This document shows, in pieces, positions 1-7,096 of a DNA stretch of 12,617 nt. The first letter of the stretch is position 1, and every line of letters begins with the position of its first letter. The stretch spans positions 1-12,617 of the forward strand of contig DVMG01000087.1 of NCBI GenBank assembly GCA_018715105.1, written 5' to 3'. The notes under the pieces are model-generated. The model saw only the letters and a program-made list of their open reading frames with translations. It did not search any database and was not told the origin of the DNA. This stretch comes from Candidatus Ventricola intestinavium. Lineage in GTDB: Bacteria > Bacillota > Clostridia > Christensenellales > Aristaeellaceae. A program made the translations under genes and the position numbers.

Positions 1-1224
1 GCTGAAAAGAACTATCGCCGCGTCCTGCTGGCCTATTCAGGCGGACTTGATACATCCATCATCATCCCATGGCTCAAAGAGAATTACGGGTGCTCCGTGA
101 TCTGCTGCGCCGCCGATGTCGGGCAGGGCGAGGAGCTCGCGCCGCTGCACGAAAAGGCAAAGAAAACCGGCGCGGAAAAGCTCTATATCGAAGATCTGCG
201 CAGGGAATTTGTGGAGGATTTCATCTGGCCCACGCTCAAGGCAGGCGCCGTGTACGAGGGAAAATACCTGCTGGGCACCTCGTTTGCCCGCCCGCTGATC
301 GCCAAGCGCCTGGTGGAGATCGCCCAGGCGGAGCACTGCGACGCCATCTGCCACGGCTGCACGGGCAAGGGCAACGATCAGGTGCGCTTTGAGCTGGCGA
401 TCAAGGCCTTTGCGCCGAACATGCCAATCATCGCTCCGTGGCGCGAATGGGAGATCAAAACCCGCGAAGAGGAGATCGATTACGCGGAAGCCCGCGGCAT
501 CCCGGTTCCCGTCAAGAAGGATCGCCCGTATTCCATGGACCGCAACATCTGGCACCTCTCCCACGAGGGCTGCGATTTGGAAGACCCGGCGCATGAACCG
601 CCGCGTGACCTGCCGCTGATCTGCGTGAATCCGGAGGATGCGCCGGATAAGCCCGAATATGTGGACATCGGCTTTGAAAAGGGCGTGCCTGTCTCCGTCA
701 ACGGCGAAAAGATGGACGCGGTCTCGCTGCTTGAAACCTGCAACACGATCGCCGCGCGCAACGGCGTGGGCATTGCAGACATGGTGGAAAACCGCCTGGT
801 GGGCATGAAGTCCCGCGGTGTGTATGAAACTCCCGGCGGCACGCTGCTCTATGCCGCTCACCGGAATCTGGAAGAAATCACCGTGGACCGCGACACCGCC
901 CACTATAAGGATCAGGTTGCCGTCAAGTTTGCCGAGCTGGTGTATAACGGCCTGTGGTATACGCCTCTTCGGGAGGGCTTGTCCGCATTTGTGGATGTGA
1001 CGCAGCGCTTTGTCACCGGCACAGCCCAGCTCAAGCTCTATAAGGGCAATTGCATCGGCGCAGGCGTGACGTCGCCCTACAGCCTGTATATGGAGGATAT
1101 CGCCACATTCGGCGATTCCGGCGAGCTGTACAGCCACAAGGATTCCGCCGGCTTCATCCAGCTCTATGGCCTTCCCATCAAGGTTCAGGCCATGATGAAG
1201 GAAAAGGCCGGGGTTCGGGAATAA
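1..1224 (+). CDS. argG: Argininosuccinate synthase, 5' end cut by window edge
   Basis: ArgG joins citrulline and aspartate using ATP to make argininosuccinate, the penultimate step of arginine synthesis in the cytoplasm. The reading frame is open from base 1, and 407 codons precede the TAA stop. Since the family is about 400-410 residues long, probably only a few N-terminal residues are missing. Visible motifs, numbered from the window edge, are the PP-loop ATP site AYSGGLDTS (codons 11-19), the ADVGQGEE segment just after it, and the conserved GCTGKGNDQVRFE stretch (119-131) that binds nucleotide and substrate. The gene ends 157 bases before argH on the same strand, but a strong terminator-like hairpin lies directly after the stop, so co-transcription with argH is not certain. 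No frameshift or missing key residue is seen. The start codon and promoter lie outside the window. Confidence 0.97.
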   Translation, partial: AEKNYRRVLLAYSGGLDTSIIIPWLKENYGCSVICCAADVGQGEELAPLHEKAKKTGAEKLYIEDLRREFVEDFIWPTLKAGAVYEGKYLLGTSFARPLIAKRLVEIAQAEHCDAICHGCTGKGNDQVRFELAIKAFAPNMPIIAPWREWEIKTREEEIDYAEARGIPVPVKKDRPYSMDRNIWHLSHEGCDLEDPAHEPPRDLPLICVNPEDAPDKPEYVDIGFEKGVPVSVNGEKMDAVSLLETCNTIAARNGVGIADMVENRLVGMKSRGVYETPGGTLLYAAHRNLEEITVDRDTAHYKDQVAVKFAELVYNGLWYTPLREGLSAFVDVTQRFVTGTAQLKLYKGNCIGAGVTSPYSLYMEDIATFGDSGELYSHKDSAGFIQLYGLPIKVQAMMKEKAGVRE

Positions 1225-1230
1225 TCATTC

Positions 1231-1268
1231 GGCGCCGCAAGTCCGTCGGGCATTGCGGCGCCTTTTTT
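1231..1268 (+). terminator. Rho-independent terminator after argG
   Basis: A perfect 10-base-pair stem is formed by GGCGCCGCAA (1231-1240) and TTGCGGCGCC (1253-1262), with a 12-base loop and six T residues directly after it (1263-1268). It begins six bases after the argG stop. This is a canonical intrinsic terminator sitting inside what would otherwise be an argGH operon. Confidence 0.88.
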
Positions 1269-1270
1269 CT

Positions 1271-1306
1271 CCATGGTGCGCTCCGCCCGCGGGCAGCGCA
1301 CCATGG
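1271..1306. repeat. Perfect 12-bp inverted repeat in the argG-argH gap
   Basis: CCATGGTGCGCT (1271-1282) is mirrored exactly by AGCGCACCATGG (1295-1306), separated by 12 GC-rich bases that themselves contain the palindrome GCCCGCGGGC. No T-run follows, so it is not an intrinsic terminator in either direction. It could be an RNA-stabilising or processing hairpin, part of a read-through control, or one copy of a dispersed palindromic element. The window has no second copy that I noticed. Confidence 0.75.
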
Positions 1307-1322
1307 AGGCAGAAAGTTCCAA

Positions 1323-1360
1323 CTTATCAAGCTTATCAAGCTGCAGCCTGTAAAGCTGCA
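1323..1360. repeat. Short tandem and inverted repeats in the argH leader
   Basis: CTTATCAAG occurs twice back to back (1323-1331 and 1332-1340). AAGCTGCA occurs twice as a direct repeat (1338-1345 and 1353-1360). TGCAGC (1342-1347) and GCTGCA (1355-1360) form a 6-bp stem with a 7-base loop, ending five bases before the argH ribosome binding site AAAGGAG (1365-1371). AGCTT and AAGCT (1330-1342) can form a competing small hairpin. The role is unknown; the placement would suit control of argH translation. Confidence 0.6.
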
Positions 1361-1381
1361 ATCGAAAGGAGAGACGCCGCC

Positions 1382-2764
<1,383 letters not shown>

Positions 2765-2822
2765 ATTTGAGCCGGCCGCCCGCTTCCGCTTTCCTTACGG
2801 CTTTCCTTTCATTTCCTCCTTG

Positions 2823-2891
2823 AGGGCTCCCCTTTAGGGCTCTCCTTTCCGCGTTTCTTTTGCGTCACCTTTCCGCGTTTCTTTTGCGTCA
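2823..2891. repeat. Two adjacent tandem duplications in a pyrimidine-rich spacer
   Basis: A 13-base unit, AGGGCTCCCCTTT (2823-2835), is followed directly by AGGGCTCTCCTTT (2836-2848), with one mismatch. Overlapping its end, a 24-base unit (2844-2867) is repeated exactly and without gap at 2868-2891. The unit begins CCTTTCCGCG and ends TTTTGCGTCA. The whole spacer from about 2780 to 2910 is strongly biased to C and T on the plus strand. It lies between the argH stop and the tgt promoter. Replication slippage is the simplest origin. Confidence 0.85.
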
Positions 2892-2898
2892 TTCCCCC

Positions 2899-2928
2899 TT
2901 TTCCCCCGGCGCCGGTCTGTGGTATAAT
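2899..2928 (+). promoter_or_regulatory. Extended -10 promoter for tgt
   Basis: TATAAT at 2923-2928 is preceded by TG plus one base (2920-2922), making a perfect extended -10 element. The -35 region is poor (TTTTCC around 2899-2904), as is common when an extended -10 is present. Transcription would start near 2935, giving a leader of about 75 bases. That leader holds GC-rich dyads, including the palindrome TCAGCGCTGA at 2984-2993. Confidence 0.72.
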
Positions 2929-3011
2929 GGGATTTGTTTCCCAGCGCCTGACGGGCGCAAATCGGTCTTGCGCCTGCGCGTGTTCAGCGCTGAGCGCGGA
3001 AAGGAATTCCC

Positions 3012-4139
3012 ATGCCCACACCTGTGACATTTGACCTCGTCAAAAAAGACGCAAAAACCCATGCCCGCCGCGGCGTGCTGCATACGCCGCACGGCGACAT
3101 TCAAACCCCGATCTTCATGCCTGTGGGGACACAGGCCACCGTCAAGGCCATGACGCCGCGCGAGCTTGATGAAATCGGCGCTCAGATCATTCTCTCCAAC
3201 ACTTATCATCTGCATCTGCGTCCGGGCGAATCGCTCATCCGGGAAGCCGGCGGCCTGCACCGGTTTATGAGCTGGGAGAAGCCCATTCTCACCGATTCGG
3301 GCGGATTTCAGGTCTTTTCCCTCGCCAGCCTGCGCAAAATCAAGGAGGAGGGGGTTCATTTCCGCAGCCATCTGGATGGCAGCCGGATGTTCATCGGGCC
3401 TGAAACCAGCATGGATATCCAGCAGGCCCTGGACAGCGATATCGCCATGGCGTTTGACGTGTGCTCCCCCTATCCCTGCGATCACCGCACCGCGCAGGAG
3501 GCCATGCAGCGCACCCATCGCTGGGCGCAGCGCTGCAAAGATCACCATACCCGGGAAGATCAGGCGGTCTTTGGCATCGTGCAGGGTGCGTTTTATGAGG
3601 ATCTGCGCATAGAGAGCGCCAAAACGCTGGCCGATATGGATTTTCCGGGGTATGGAATCGGCGGCCTGTCCGTGGGCGAGCCCAAACCGCTGATGTATGA
3701 CATGCTCGACGCGCTGATGCCTTTCATGCCTCAAAACAAGCCCCGTTACCTGATGGGCGTGGGCAGCCCGGATTGCCTGGTTGAAGGCGTGTATCGCGGG
3801 GTGGACATGTTTGATTGTGTGCTGGCCACGCGTGTGGCGCGCAACGGCACATGTTTTACAGACAGCGGCCGGCTGGTCATCCGCAACGCGCAGTACGCTC
3901 ACGATTTCGGCCCTCTTGAGGAAGGCTGCGACTGCTATGCCTGCCGCAACTTCTCCCGCGCATACATCCGCCATCTCATCAAGGCGGGTGAAATCACCGG
4001 CGGCCGCCTGGCCACCATCCACAATCTGCGCTATCTGCTGCGCCTGATGGAGCGTATCCGCGCCGCGATTGAAGAGGACCGGTTTGAACAGTTCCGTCGG
4101 GATTTCTTCAGCCGCTATGACATGAGCCGCAATTTCTGA
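3012..4139 (+). CDS. tgt: tRNA-guanine transglycosylase (queuine tRNA-ribosyltransferase)
   Basis: Bacterial Tgt exchanges guanine-34 of tRNAs with GUN anticodons for the queuosine precursor preQ1. The protein has 375 residues, the usual length, and starts at the ATG behind GGAAAGGA (2998-3005). The catalytic site is visible as DSGGFQVF (95-102) and the nucleophile D268 in MFDCV (266-270). The substrate loops are GIVQGAF (188-194) and GGLSVGEPK (217-225). The zinc ligands are C306, C308, C311 and H337. Small departures from the commonest sequences are FDVC (148-151), where FDEC is usual, and LATR (271-274), where LPTR or MPTR is usual. All catalytic and zinc residues are kept, so the enzyme should be active. 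The gene stands 122 bases before yajC, a widespread pairing. queA, often found upstream of tgt, is replaced here by argH. Confidence 0.97.
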   Translation: MPTPVTFDLVKKDAKTHARRGVLHTPHGDIQTPIFMPVGTQATVKAMTPRELDEIGAQIILSNTYHLHLRPGESLIREAGGLHRFMSWEKPILTDSGGFQVFSLASLRKIKEEGVHFRSHLDGSRMFIGPETSMDIQQALDSDIAMAFDVCSPYPCDHRTAQEAMQRTHRWAQRCKDHHTREDQAVFGIVQGAFYEDLRIESAKTLADMDFPGYGIGGLSVGEPKPLMYDMLDALMPFMPQNKPRYLMGVGSPDCLVEGVYRGVDMFDCVLATRVARNGTCFTDSGRLVIRNAQYAHDFGPLEEGCDCYACRNFSRAYIRHLIKAGEITGGRLATIHNLRYLLRLMERIRAAIEEDRFEQFRRDFFSRYDMSRNF

Positions 4140-4188
4140 GCCATGTTCCCGTTTTCCCCCGGTCAGCGCAGGAATTTGGCCGCAGCTG

Positions 4189-4217
4189 TTGCAGTTTTCG
4201 TCTAAATCCTGTATAAT
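4189..4217 (+). promoter_or_regulatory. Sigma-70-type promoter for yajC
   Basis: TTGCAG (4189-4194) and a perfect TATAAT (4212-4217) are separated by exactly 17 bases. The -35 hexamer matches consensus at three of six positions. Transcription would start near 4224, about 39 bases before the yajC start. This suggests yajC can be transcribed apart from tgt. Confidence 0.7.
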
Positions 4218-4262
4218 AACGAAGTTACTTTCAGCAGAACGTGGAAAGGATGTGTCTGTCCC

Positions 4263-4658
4263 ATGAATTTCTCCCTGATGAACCTGCTGGCGGATGCCAC
4301 GGCAACTGCCGGCACAGAGGCGGGCGCCGTTGCGGCAGAAGAAATGTCCGCCAGTGCGACATTGATTTACTATGCCGTGCAGTTTGTGCCGCTGATCCTG
4401 ATCTTTGTCGTCTTCTGGTTTGTGCTGATCCGCCCGCAGCGCAAGAAAGACAAGGAAGCCAAGGAAATGCTTAAAAACCTGAAAGTCGGCGACCGCATCT
4501 GCACCATTGGCGGCATCTATGGCACCATTATCAAAATCAAGGATGAGGTGCTGACCGTGGAGGTCGGCGAGGCGAAGACGCAGCTCATGTTTGCCCGCTG
4601 GGCCATCCGCAATGTTGAGCAGCTGTCCGTGACCAACGATTCCGAGCAGCTCATCTGA
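4263..4658 (+). CDS. yajC: Preprotein translocase accessory subunit YajC
   Basis: YajC is a small single-span membrane protein that associates with SecDF and the SecYEG translocon. The 131-residue product has an Ala/Glu-rich N-terminal stretch (about 8-33), one strongly hydrophobic segment (about 34-57), and then the family hallmark LIRPQRKKDKEAKEM. Its cytoplasmic domain has the motif LKVGDRICTIGGIYG (near 82-96), matching the family's typical KVGD-TIGGI pattern. The ribosome binding site GGAAAGGA (4243-4250) lies 12 bases before the ATG, which is a long spacing. The nearer ATG at 4250 is in another frame and gives no family match. secD and secF, frequent downstream neighbours, are absent here. 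A terminator follows directly. Confidence 0.95.
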   Translation: MNFSLMNLLADATATAGTEAGAVAAEEMSASATLIYYAVQFVPLILIFVVFWFVLIRPQRKKDKEAKEMLKNLKVGDRICTIGGIYGTIIKIKDEVLTVEVGEAKTQLMFARWAIRNVEQLSVTNDSEQLI

Positions 4659-4684
4659 TCTCACAGCAAAGTGCATATCCATCT

Positions 4685-4724
4685 CCGCTCTGTCATAGGG
4701 TTGACCATGGCAGGCGGTTTTTTT
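4685..4724 (+). terminator. Rho-independent terminator after yajC
   Basis: CCGC (4685-4688) pairs with GCGG (4714-4717), and CTGTCAT (4690-4696) pairs with ATGGCAG (4707-4713) including one G-U pair. A GG/CC extension tops the stem. Seven T residues follow (4718-4724). It lies 26 bases after the yajC stop and ends 34 bases before the next gene. Confidence 0.85.
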
Positions 4725-4729
4725 ATGCA
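4701..4729 (+). promoter_or_regulatory. Possible weak promoter inside the yajC terminator
   Basis: TTGACC (4701-4706) matches the -35 consensus at five of six positions. TATGCA (4724-4729), 17 bases further on, is a poor -10. If real, it would let the next gene be transcribed despite the terminator, using the same bases as the hairpin. This is inference from spacing only. Confidence 0.25.
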
Positions 4730-4758
4730 TCAAGCGCGCTTTGGAAGGGATGGATGAT

Positions 4759-5229
4759 ATGGATAAGCAGGCAACAGGTCAGCCGGTATTCACGCCGCGC
4801 AGAGAGCGGGGAATCGACTCATTCCGGCGTTCCATGCGCCGCGGAGGGCGGAAAAGGGGCAAAAGCCCGCTCGGCGCCGTGCTCAAGGGCGTGCTCATCT
4901 CCGCAAGCATCACGGTGATCGGCGTGGCCCTCTTTGCCCTGATCCTCAACTGGTGGAACGCGAGCGACCGTGCCATCACGGCCATCAATCAGGTGGTGAA
5001 ATTCGTTTCGATTCTGGCGGGCGTCACATCGGCCATGGGCGCGGCGGACAGCGGCAGCGCCCTGCGCGGCGCCTGTGTCGGCGTGCTCTATATGGCGCTG
5101 GGCATCCTCTGCTACAGCCTGCTGATGGGCCAGAGCCCTCAGCTGACCGCCTATCTGGCCGATCTGGGCATGGGGCTGGCCGCAGGCGGGCTGTTCGGCA
5201 TGATCCTGTGTTCACGCAAAGGCGGATGA
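4759..5229 (+). CDS. TIGR04086 family small membrane protein
   Basis: The product is a 156-residue integral membrane protein of unknown function. It has a basic cytoplasmic N-terminus rich in Arg and Lys (about 12-40), then roughly four hydrophobic segments that begin near GVLISASITVIGVALFALIL and end near the C-terminus. The glycine-rich spacing and the position directly after yajC fit the TIGR04086 family, which in Clostridia commonly sits between yajC and the SCIFF peptide genes. I chose the ATG at 4759 because GGAAGGG (4743-4749) lies 9 bases upstream; an in-frame ATG at 4750 is too close to it, and a TTG at 4741 precedes it. No Cys-rich SCIFF peptide gene follows: after the stop there is only a terminator and a convergent gene. 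Family membership rests on context and topology and is less certain than for the neighbours. Confidence 0.75.
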   Translation: MDKQATGQPVFTPRRERGIDSFRRSMRRGGRKRGKSPLGAVLKGVLISASITVIGVALFALILNWWNASDRAITAINQVVKFVSILAGVTSAMGAADSGSALRGACVGVLYMALGILCYSLLMGQSPQLTAYLADLGMGLAAGGLFGMILCSRKGG

Positions 5230-5321
5230 ATCCGCCCGCCCATGCCCGTTTCTTTCGGTTTCCATGCGTTCGGTCCGTATCCGGCGCAGTCAGGCCTCCG
5301 GCCGGCGTTCCCGCATGCAAA

Positions 5322-5356
5322 GAGGGCTGCCTTTCCTCAAAAAGGGGGCAGCCCTC
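5322..5356. terminator. Shared hairpin terminator between convergent genes
   Basis: GAGGGCTGCC (5322-5331) and GGCAGCCCTC (5347-5356) form a perfect 10-bp stem. It lies 92 bases after the stop of the plus-strand membrane protein gene and 17 bases after the stop of the minus-strand permease gene. On the plus strand the trailing sequence is CTCTGTTTT; on the minus strand it is TTTGCATG. Both tails are short, so it probably serves both directions with moderate strength. Confidence 0.7.
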
Positions 5357-5373
5357 CTCTGTTTTGAATCGCT

Positions 5374-6645
5374 TTATACGCCAAAGACCAGCCAGATAAA
5401 GATATAAGCGGGAATGACCGCCGAAAGGGTGAAGGGAATGCCGATGCGGAAAAAGTCACTGTTTTTCACGGTATAGCCCGCCTTGCGCAGGATGCCGATG
5501 CCGGTGATGTTGGCCGATGCGCCGATCGGCGTGCAGTTGCCGCCAAGCGTCGCGCCGGAAAGCAGGCCGAAGAAGAACGGGGTGGGATCGACATTCAGCG
5601 CGGCGGCCAGACCGGAAATCACAGGAATCATCGTGGCGACATAGGGGATGTTATCCACAAACGCCGAGATCAGCACCGAGGCCCACACGATCACCGTATA
5701 GAGCACAAACAGATTGCCGCCCCCCGCGCGCGCCAGCAGGCCCGCCGCCGCATCGATGACACCCTGCGCAGAGATGCCGCCAATCATCAAGAACAGCCCC
5801 AGCAGCAGGCCAATGGTTTCAAAGTCGATGGCCTTGAGCGGCTCGATCACCGAGGCCGCAGTCCTGTTCAGAAGGAAGTTATGCACCAGGCCAACTGCGA
5901 GCAGCACACAGCAGATCACGCCGTTGGTGATGCTCGGCTTGTTGGGGATAAAGGAAGCGCAGATCAGCAGGGCGATCATGCCCACCAGCAAGATGCTCGG
6001 CACGTAGTTGGTGACCTGCGTGCGCTGAGCGGAACGGACGATGCGGCCCTTCTCCTTTCTGAAAAGAAACGCCAGGATGATCGCAGAAATGACCGCTCCC
6101 AGCTCGACGGCAAAGAACATGCCCGGCCGGCCCTTGTAGACAAAGAAGTCAAGGAAGCTCATATCCAACGCGGACCCCAGCATGATGGCGGTCGTATCCC
6201 CCACCAGCGTTGCCGCCCCCTGCAGATTGGAGGACACGGCAATGGCGATGATGATCGGCACCGGGTTGGTGTCAAGCTTGCGGCAGATCTCCAGCGCAAC
6301 GGGCGCCACCATCAGCACGGTAGCCACGTTATCCACAAAGGCCGAAATGATCCCCGCAAACAGCGCCAGGGCCACAGCCGCCGCCTGCACGTTGGGCACA
6401 TGCTCCATGACCAGATCAGCCAGCAGAGCGGGCATCTTGCTGTCAATAAACAGGGCTACAAGGCCCATGGTCCCGGCGATCATCAGCAGGACGTTCAGGT
6501 CGATCGCTCCGGCAATCTGGTCAAGCGGCAGCATCCCGGTGGCTATGAAGACCAGCGCGGAGACAAGCGCGATGTACGGCCGGTATTTACTGAATACCAG
6601 CAGGAGAACATACGTGATTGCAAACACCACAATCGCAGGCAGCAT
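5374..6645 (-). CDS. ArsB/NhaD-like ion permease (ion transporter superfamily)
   Basis: This 423-residue polytopic membrane protein belongs to the ion transporter superfamily that includes ArsB, NhaD, CitMHS and SLC13-type carriers. It shows the internal two-fold repeat of that group. SAFVDNVATV (101-110) is echoed by SAFVDNIPYV (327-336), and the re-entrant loop SSNLQGAATLVGDTTAIM (138-155) by GATLGGNCTPIGASANI (364-380). About ten to twelve hydrophobic segments are visible, separated in the middle by the charged linker FRKEKGRIVRSAQR (195-208). The ATG at 6645 is chosen because GGAGG lies 7 bases upstream and the protein then starts directly with a membrane segment; an upstream extension has no such support. 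The substrate cannot be told from sequence: sodium/proton exchange, arsenite or an organic anion are all possible. No arsR or arsenate reductase gene is adjacent. It has its own promoter and appears monocistronic. Confidence 0.88.
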   Translation of the reverse strand: MLPAIVVFAITYVLLLVFSKYRPYIALVSALVFIATGMLPLDQIAGAIDLNVLLMIAGTMGLVALFIDSKMPALLADLVMEHVPNVQAAAVALALFAGIISAFVDNVATVLMVAPVALEICRKLDTNPVPIIIAIAVSSNLQGAATLVGDTTAIMLGSALDMSFLDFFVYKGRPGMFFAVELGAVISAIILAFLFRKEKGRIVRSAQRTQVTNYVPSILLVGMIALLICASFIPNKPSITNGVICCVLLAVGLVHNFLLNRTAASVIEPLKAIDFETIGLLLGLFLMIGGISAQGVIDAAAGLLARAGGGNLFVLYTVIVWASVLISAFVDNIPYVATMIPVISGLAAALNVDPTPFFFGLLSGATLGGNCTPIGASANITGIGILRKAGYTVKNSDFFRIGIPFTLSAVIPAYIFIWLVFGV

Positions 6646-6757
6646 GAGTTTTCCTCCGTTTCCTTCTGTGTGGGAATCGCAGCAGACGTGCCGCCCCTCC
6701 TGGAGACGGAACAGGCGCCGCCGTTCCCCGTTTCTAGGCGCATGGCCCAAAGCATCT
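6646..6757 (-). promoter_or_regulatory. Structured 5' leader of the permease gene
   Basis: About 110 bases lie between the predicted start of transcription and the permease ATG. Two small dyads are visible: GGAAC/GTTCC arms at 6708-6727 around a GGCGCC core, and a CAGCA/TGCCG stem-loop at 6680-6693. No known riboswitch class is recognised, and no terminator-like T-run is present. The leader could simply be untranslated sequence. Confidence 0.3.
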
Positions 6758-6764
6758 GTATATG

Positions 6765-6793
6765 ATTATAAAGGACGTCCCTGCATCCATCAA
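6765..6793 (-). promoter_or_regulatory. Sigma-70-type promoter for the permease gene
   Basis: Read on the minus strand, TTGATG (6793-6788) and a perfect TATAAT (6770-6765) are separated by exactly 17 bases. The -35 matches four of six consensus positions. Transcription would start near 6758 and run toward the permease gene. Confidence 0.75.
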
Positions 6794-6830
6794 GAAGTGT
6801 TTAATTATCTTAACGTATTATTCACAGGAA

Positions 6831-6855
6831 GGTTTTCCCGCATGCTGGGAAAACC
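6831..6855. repeat. Perfect 9-bp inverted repeat upstream of the permease promoter
   Basis: GGTTTTCCC (6831-6839) is mirrored by GGGAAAACC (6847-6855) around a 7-base centre that includes GCATGC. It lies about 40 bases upstream of the -35 of the permease promoter and downstream of the tRNA terminator. There is no T-run on either strand. It may be a protein binding site or a transcript-end hairpin. Confidence 0.65.
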
Positions 6856-6872
6856 GCAGGCCATTCGGGCAT

Positions 6873-6894
6873 AAAAAAACGACCGCCAACGGCG
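6873..6894 (-). terminator. Probable terminator of the tRNA-Arg transcript
   Basis: On the minus strand CGCC (6894-6891) and GGCG (6887-6884) form a short hairpin with a GTT loop. GTCG then leads into seven T residues (6879-6873). The stem is short, so confidence is moderate. It lies 21 bases beyond the CCA end of the tRNA gene. Confidence 0.5.
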
Positions 6895-6914
6895 CTAAGC
6901 ACGTCAACAGTCAA

Positions 6915-6991
6915 TGGTGCACCCAACAGGATTCGAACCTGTGGCCTTTTGATTCGTAGTCAAACGCTCTATCCAGCTGAGCTATGGGTGC
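6915..6991 (-). tRNA. tRNA-Arg, anticodon ACG
   Basis: The minus strand folds as a complete cloverleaf. The acceptor arms are GCACCCA and TGGGTGC, the D arm is GCTCAGCTGGATAGAGC, and the anticodon stem TTTGA/TCAAA encloses the seven-base loop CTACGAA with anticodon ACG. The T arm is ACAGGTTCGAATCCTGT. The discriminator base is A, and CCA is encoded in the DNA (6917-6915). ACG, with A34 normally edited to inosine, reads CGU, CGC and CGA. The gene stands alone with its own strong promoter. tRNA genes are common integration sites, but no integrase or duplicated 3' end is present here. Confidence 0.97.
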
Positions 6992-7011
6992 TTTCGTTTG
7001 GAACGTAAGAT

Positions 7012-7064
7012 AGTATAGCGCAGAGGAAGAAATTTGTCAACCTGTTTTTTCAAATTTTTTTCAT
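7012..7064 (-). promoter_or_regulatory. Strong promoter with A-tract UP element for tRNA-Arg
   Basis: On the minus strand a perfect -35 TTGACA (7040-7035) and -10 TATACT (7017-7012, five of six) are separated by 17 bases. Directly upstream (7064-7044) are two A-tracts of six and seven bases around TTTG, as in UP elements of stable RNA genes. Transcription should start near 7005, about 14 bases before the mature tRNA. Confidence 0.88.
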
Positions 7065-7096
7065 TCCAGCCCTTTTTCGTGCTGATTTTGAGGACA

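Noticed and set aside
37..1137. 366-codon open frame on the minus strand opposite argG
   Set aside because: It is antisense to a conserved gene with complete active-site motifs; no independent start signal or domain.
1225..1381. T-box or ArgR-controlled attenuator before argH
   Set aside because: I could see neither a T-box sequence nor an Arg-box, and the hairpins cannot form an obvious mutually exclusive terminator/antiterminator pair because the long palindrome does not overlap the terminator stem.
2889..4733. 614-codon open frame on the minus strand across tgt and yajC
   Set aside because: It lies fully antisense to two well-conserved genes, has no family features, and its His/Ala/Gln-rich composition is what the complement of GC-rich coding sequence gives.
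5230..5373. Possible SCIFF peptide gene after the TIGR04086 gene
   Set aside because: I looked for a short Cys-rich reading frame; only GC-rich sequence and a terminator hairpin are present.
6915..6991. tRNA-Arg as attachment site of an integrated element
   Set aside because: No integrase gene and no repeated 3' tRNA segment is seen nearby.
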